64,000 bases of DNA from WTFY01 sp965205685 (GTDB lineage Bacteria > Pseudomonadota > Gammaproteobacteria > UBA4575): the NCBI GenBank assembly GCA_965205685.1, contig OZ242174.1:1054001-1118000 (forward strand), in the 5' to 3' direction. Position numbers and translations under genes: made by a program. A model generated the notes under the pieces. It made no database searches, had not been told where the DNA came from, and saw only the letters and a list, made by a program, of their open reading frames with translations. Below, piece after piece: positions 61,557 through 64,000 of the stretch. Position 1 is the stretch's first letter; the number at the start of each line of letters is the position of its first letter.

Positions 61557-61793
61557 CTATTTCGACTTCATCATGGAGTCATGAAACATGCGATCCATGC
61601 GCTCAGTGTTTGCATCACAGCAGGCCTTGGCCGCGGCTGCATCTTGTGCTGCAGATTTGGCAGTGTGCAGTGCCTCTTCAGCCATGGCACGCACCTCTGC
61701 GAGTTCCTCAGCGGTCGGTGAGGACTGACACCCTGCGGTGACGCCGATCGCTAAAGCAAAGGCTGCAGAATAAAGAAGTTTCTTGGCTAGCAT
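61557..61793 (-). CDS. Lpp/OprI-like alanine-zipper lipoprotein
   Basis: A 78-residue outer-membrane lipoprotein. ATG 61793 gives a signal peptide (MLAKKLLYSAAFALAIGV) with lipobox TAGC; the lipid-modified Cys is followed by QSS. The mature part is a helical Ala/Glu-rich coil (AEEALHTAKSAAQDAAAAKACCDANTERMDRMF) and ends in Lys (MMKSK). This is the layout of Braun lipoprotein, whose C-terminal Lys is linked to peptidoglycan by L,D-transpeptidases, and such an enzyme is encoded opposite. The paired Cys in the coil (KACCDAN) are unusual. An upstream start at 61853 adds a non-signal leader. Confidence 0.85.
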   Translation of the reverse strand: MLAKKLLYSAAFALAIGVTAGCQSSPTAEELAEVRAMAEEALHTAKSAAQDAAAAKACCDANTERMDRMFHDSMMKSK

Positions 61794-61973
61794 ATTCTTG
61801 ACTCCGAATAATTTAAAATGAGTTAGTGTGATTCGCAAATTGACGTATGCCACAGCACATCACATCTCCCTGTCTGCGACACGGAATGCACTCAGCACTC
61901 CTGTTGCGCCAGCACGAACCACGGTATTGTAAGAAAAAACGTTGCAATTGGGAACTATATACTTAAGTTCACA

Positions 61974-63121
61974 ATGAAGACGCACCGCACCATCCGTTAC
62001 CGCTTGCATCCCCGCACGCAGGCCAAGGCCCGCAAGTTGCATGGGCTGGCGGGTGCGTGTCGTTTTGTGTGGAACCACTTCGTGGGTGTGCTCAGGGACG
62101 AATATAAGGCCTACGGAAAATGTGATCCACGCTGGTATTCGTTAAATACACGATTTACCCATCTGAGAAAGCAAATGCCATGGCTGCAGGGCTACTCGGC
62201 CAACATCGTCAGATTATCCCTGAAGCCCATCGAGATCACCTACAAGCAATTCTGGAAGGGTGAAGGCGGATTGCCAAAGTTTCACGGCAAGCACACCCAT
62301 GCACCATCCATCCCTCTGGGCGCAGGAATGTTCAAGCTGCAGGGAGACTCCCTGCACGTACAGAAGATTGGCCAGCTGAAACTCTCTGACAATAACCCCT
62401 ATCCAGATGGCATCGCCAAAAGCGGCGCGATCAAGTACGAGTATGGAAAGTGGTATGCCTATGTTGTGTATGAGGTCGAGATCACGGCTCTACCATCATC
62501 GATCAAGCCAGTGGGCCTCGACCGCAATGTCGGCCAGGTCGCCCGCTCCGATGGTGTGGTGCACTACACGCCTGACATCGAAAAGCTGGAGGCCAGGAAA
62601 CGAAGGTATCAGCGCATGATGGCGCGTCGACAACGCGGCAACCGGAAACAGGATGTCAAACCCAGCCACCGCTATCTCAAGGCAAAGAACCTTCATGCCC
62701 GCACCCAGCAGAAGATCGTGCAGATGCGCACTGACTGGTGCCACCAGGTGTCGAGGGAAATTGCAGACGACTATACCCTAGTCTACCTGGAAGACCTAGA
62801 CACCCGGGCCATGACGAAATCCGCTAAAGGTACAGTGGACAATCCGGGCAAGCACGTGAAACAGAAGGCAGGATTAAATCGAGAGATCCTCGGTTCCGGC
62901 TGGTCCAGGCTGGAGCAGCACCTTGGTTATAAGGCGGCTGTCAAAAAAGTTGCACCGCAGTACACCAGCCAGACCGGTGCGGGCACACAGACAGGAAGAA
63001 CAGAAAGACCCGGCTTGCCGATGTTGATGCCATGCGGACGTGAATGCCGCTGATTATGGGGCTTCCGTGGAGGTGGCGGGGTTACCTGGCCTGTGAAGCG
63101 TCAAACGGCGGCATTGCGTAG
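61974..63121 (+). pseudogene. Decayed TnpB, IS200/IS605-family element
   Basis: An OrfB/TnpB protein (RNA-guided nuclease ancestor type). It opens normally at ATG 61974 (MKTHRTIRYRLHPRTQAKARKLHGLAGACRFVWN). RuvC residues are Asp in VGLDRNVGQ and Glu in YLEDLDTRAM, with NPGKHVKQKAGLNREIL in between. At the C-terminus the gene breaks down. YTSQT should lead into the zinc ribbon, but CGHTDRKNRKT appears in another frame after a deletion of several bases, and ADVNAA with the third RuvC Asp in a third. The uninterrupted frame ends at 63053; the tail (LACEASNGGIA) ends near 63121. No TnpA gene is present. The enzyme is probably dead. Confidence 0.85.
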
Positions 63122-63176
63122 TGGTTGTCGCCGGCATACGGCTTGCCGCCGAGGCATTTGTAGTGGTTGTCGCCGG
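63118..63176 (+). repeat. 17-bp direct repeat inside the AI-2E 5' end
   Basis: GTAGTGGTTGTCGCCGG occurs at 63118-63134 and again at 63160-63176, 42 bp apart. The first copy encodes VVVVAGIRLAAEAF in the transporter-like frame. The second copy seems to be an insertion that shifts the frame before PFLLSVF. Confidence 0.8.
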
Positions 63177-64000
63177 TCGTCCCCGTCCCCTTTCTGCTGT
63201 CCGTATTCATCGCGATCATCAGCGCGCCGGTACTGCTGTGGCTGGAAAAAAACCGCGTGCCGCGCTGGCTGGCCATGCTTGCCGTACTGGGTGCCATCAT
63301 CACGATCGCCGTGCTGCTGTCGGTTTTGATCGGCTCCTCGGTCAAAAGTTTTTCACAAGACCTGCCTCACTATCAGCAGCGTCTTTCCGGGCAGATCACA
63401 CAGTTCAACACCTGGCTGAGCCAGCACGGTAGTCATCTATCCATGGATACGGTAACTGGTTACCTGAATCCGGGTGCCGCCATGCAGCTGGTCGCGGATA
63501 TATTGAATGGCCTGGGATCCGTGTTCGGAAACATGTTTCTCATCATCTTGACCGTGGTGTTCATCCTGTTCGAGGCCTCTTCTCTGCCCAGCAAGTTGCA
63601 GGCGGGCCTGCCGGATGCGGACAAGTCGCTGCGTGTGTTCTCGGAGATTGCGAGCAATGTCAATCGCTACCTGGCCATCAAGACCCTTACCAGTGTGTTC
63701 ACGGGTGCTGCGGTTGCGACTGCACTGGCCCTGATCGGTGTGGATTACCCGCTGCTTTGGGGGGTTATCGCATTCTTGTTCAATTACATCCCGACTATCG
63801 GCTCGGTCATTGCTGCCGTACCTGCTATCCTGCTGGCACTCATTCAGCTGGGCACGGGAGCAGCCATGCTGTCTGCTGCAGTCTACGTGGTCATCAATGT
63901 CCTGATCAGCAATGTCATTGAGCCCAAACTGATGGGGCGGCAGGTCGGCTTGTCCACCCTGGTCGTGTTCTTGTCTCTGGTCTTCTGGGGCTGGGTGTTC
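63167..64000 (+). pseudogene. AI-2E family transporter, 5' damaged and cut by window end
   Basis: An inner-membrane permease of the AI-2E/PerM family (autoinducer-2 exporter TqsA and relatives; substrates vary). From PFLLSVFIAIISAPVLLWLEKNRVPRWLAML the sequence is a good family match with several membrane segments (LAVLGAIITIAVLLSVLIGSS, NMFLIILTVVFILFEASS, LWGVIAFLFNYIPTIGSVIAAVPAILLALI) and VIEPKLMGRQVGLSTLVVFLSLVFWGW at the end of the window. The N-terminal part, VVVVAGIRLAAEAF, is in another frame, separated by a 17-bp repeat, and still earlier codons are replaced by TnpB-end sequence. TTG 63167 is the first possible start in the long frame. Confidence 0.75.

Overview
The window reads as chromosome of an autotrophic gammaproteobacterium. 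The evidence is gammaproteobacterial gene order (lolC/E-lolD-msbA-lpxK-ycaR-kdsB; nudJ-mnmA-hflD; fabD-fabG-acpP-fabF-pabC-mltG-tmk-holB; clpS-clpA) together with a complete Calvin-cycle cluster built on a red-type (form IC) RuBisCO. The window does not fix a genus. No rRNA, CRISPR array or complete prophage is visible.

Layout. Bases 1-2165 are AT- and purine-rich accessory DNA with one orphan gene and a decayed gene. At 2166-2210 lies a 45-bp exact copy of the 3' part of the tRNA-Arg(UCG) gene found intact at 8729-8805. Just inside the copy is the C-terminal relic of a tyrosine recombinase, so 2211-8728 looks like an integrated segment. It carries a TonB-dependent receptor, a Cache-like periplasmic protein, the MsrPQ methionine sulfoxide repair pair and hypotheticals. 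From 9 to 15 kb come two outer-membrane beta-barrels and a minus-strand operon of circularly permuted ATP-grasp, alpha-E and transglutaminase-like proteins, whose product is uncertain. From 15 to 21 kb lie lipoprotein export, lipid A and Kdo genes. A Zur-box-preceded DUF1826 gene follows, with a probable frameshift. From 22 to 30 kb are purB (with a frameshift at a run of seven T/A), fumC, acnA, hflD, mnmA and nudJ, and then clpS-clpA.

From 33 to 40.6 kb is the carbon-fixation block: gph, cbbR (divergent), cbbL, cbbS, cbbX, class II aldolase, phosphoribulokinase and an unassigned small gene. Next come infA (opposite strand), the fab cluster, sucA-sucB-lpd, an RRM RNA-binding protein, fadI-fadJ, a class V aminotransferase, bioA, an L,D-transpeptidase facing an Lpp-like lipoprotein, a decayed TnpB (IS200/IS605 family), and an AI-2E family transporter that runs off the right edge with a damaged 5' end.

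Taken together, the cell fixes CO2 by the Calvin cycle with CbbX-repaired RuBisCO and Gph-cleared 2-phosphoglycolate. It also keeps 2-oxoglutarate dehydrogenase, fumarase, aconitase, a FadL-type porin and beta-oxidation, which suggests facultative rather than strictly obligate autotrophy. The points most worth a second look are the att-like arrangement at 2.2-8.8 kb, the orphan gene at 822-2018, the ATP-grasp/alpha-E/transglutaminase operon, the Zur-box DUF1826 gene, the purB frameshift and the decayed TnpB/AI-2E junction.
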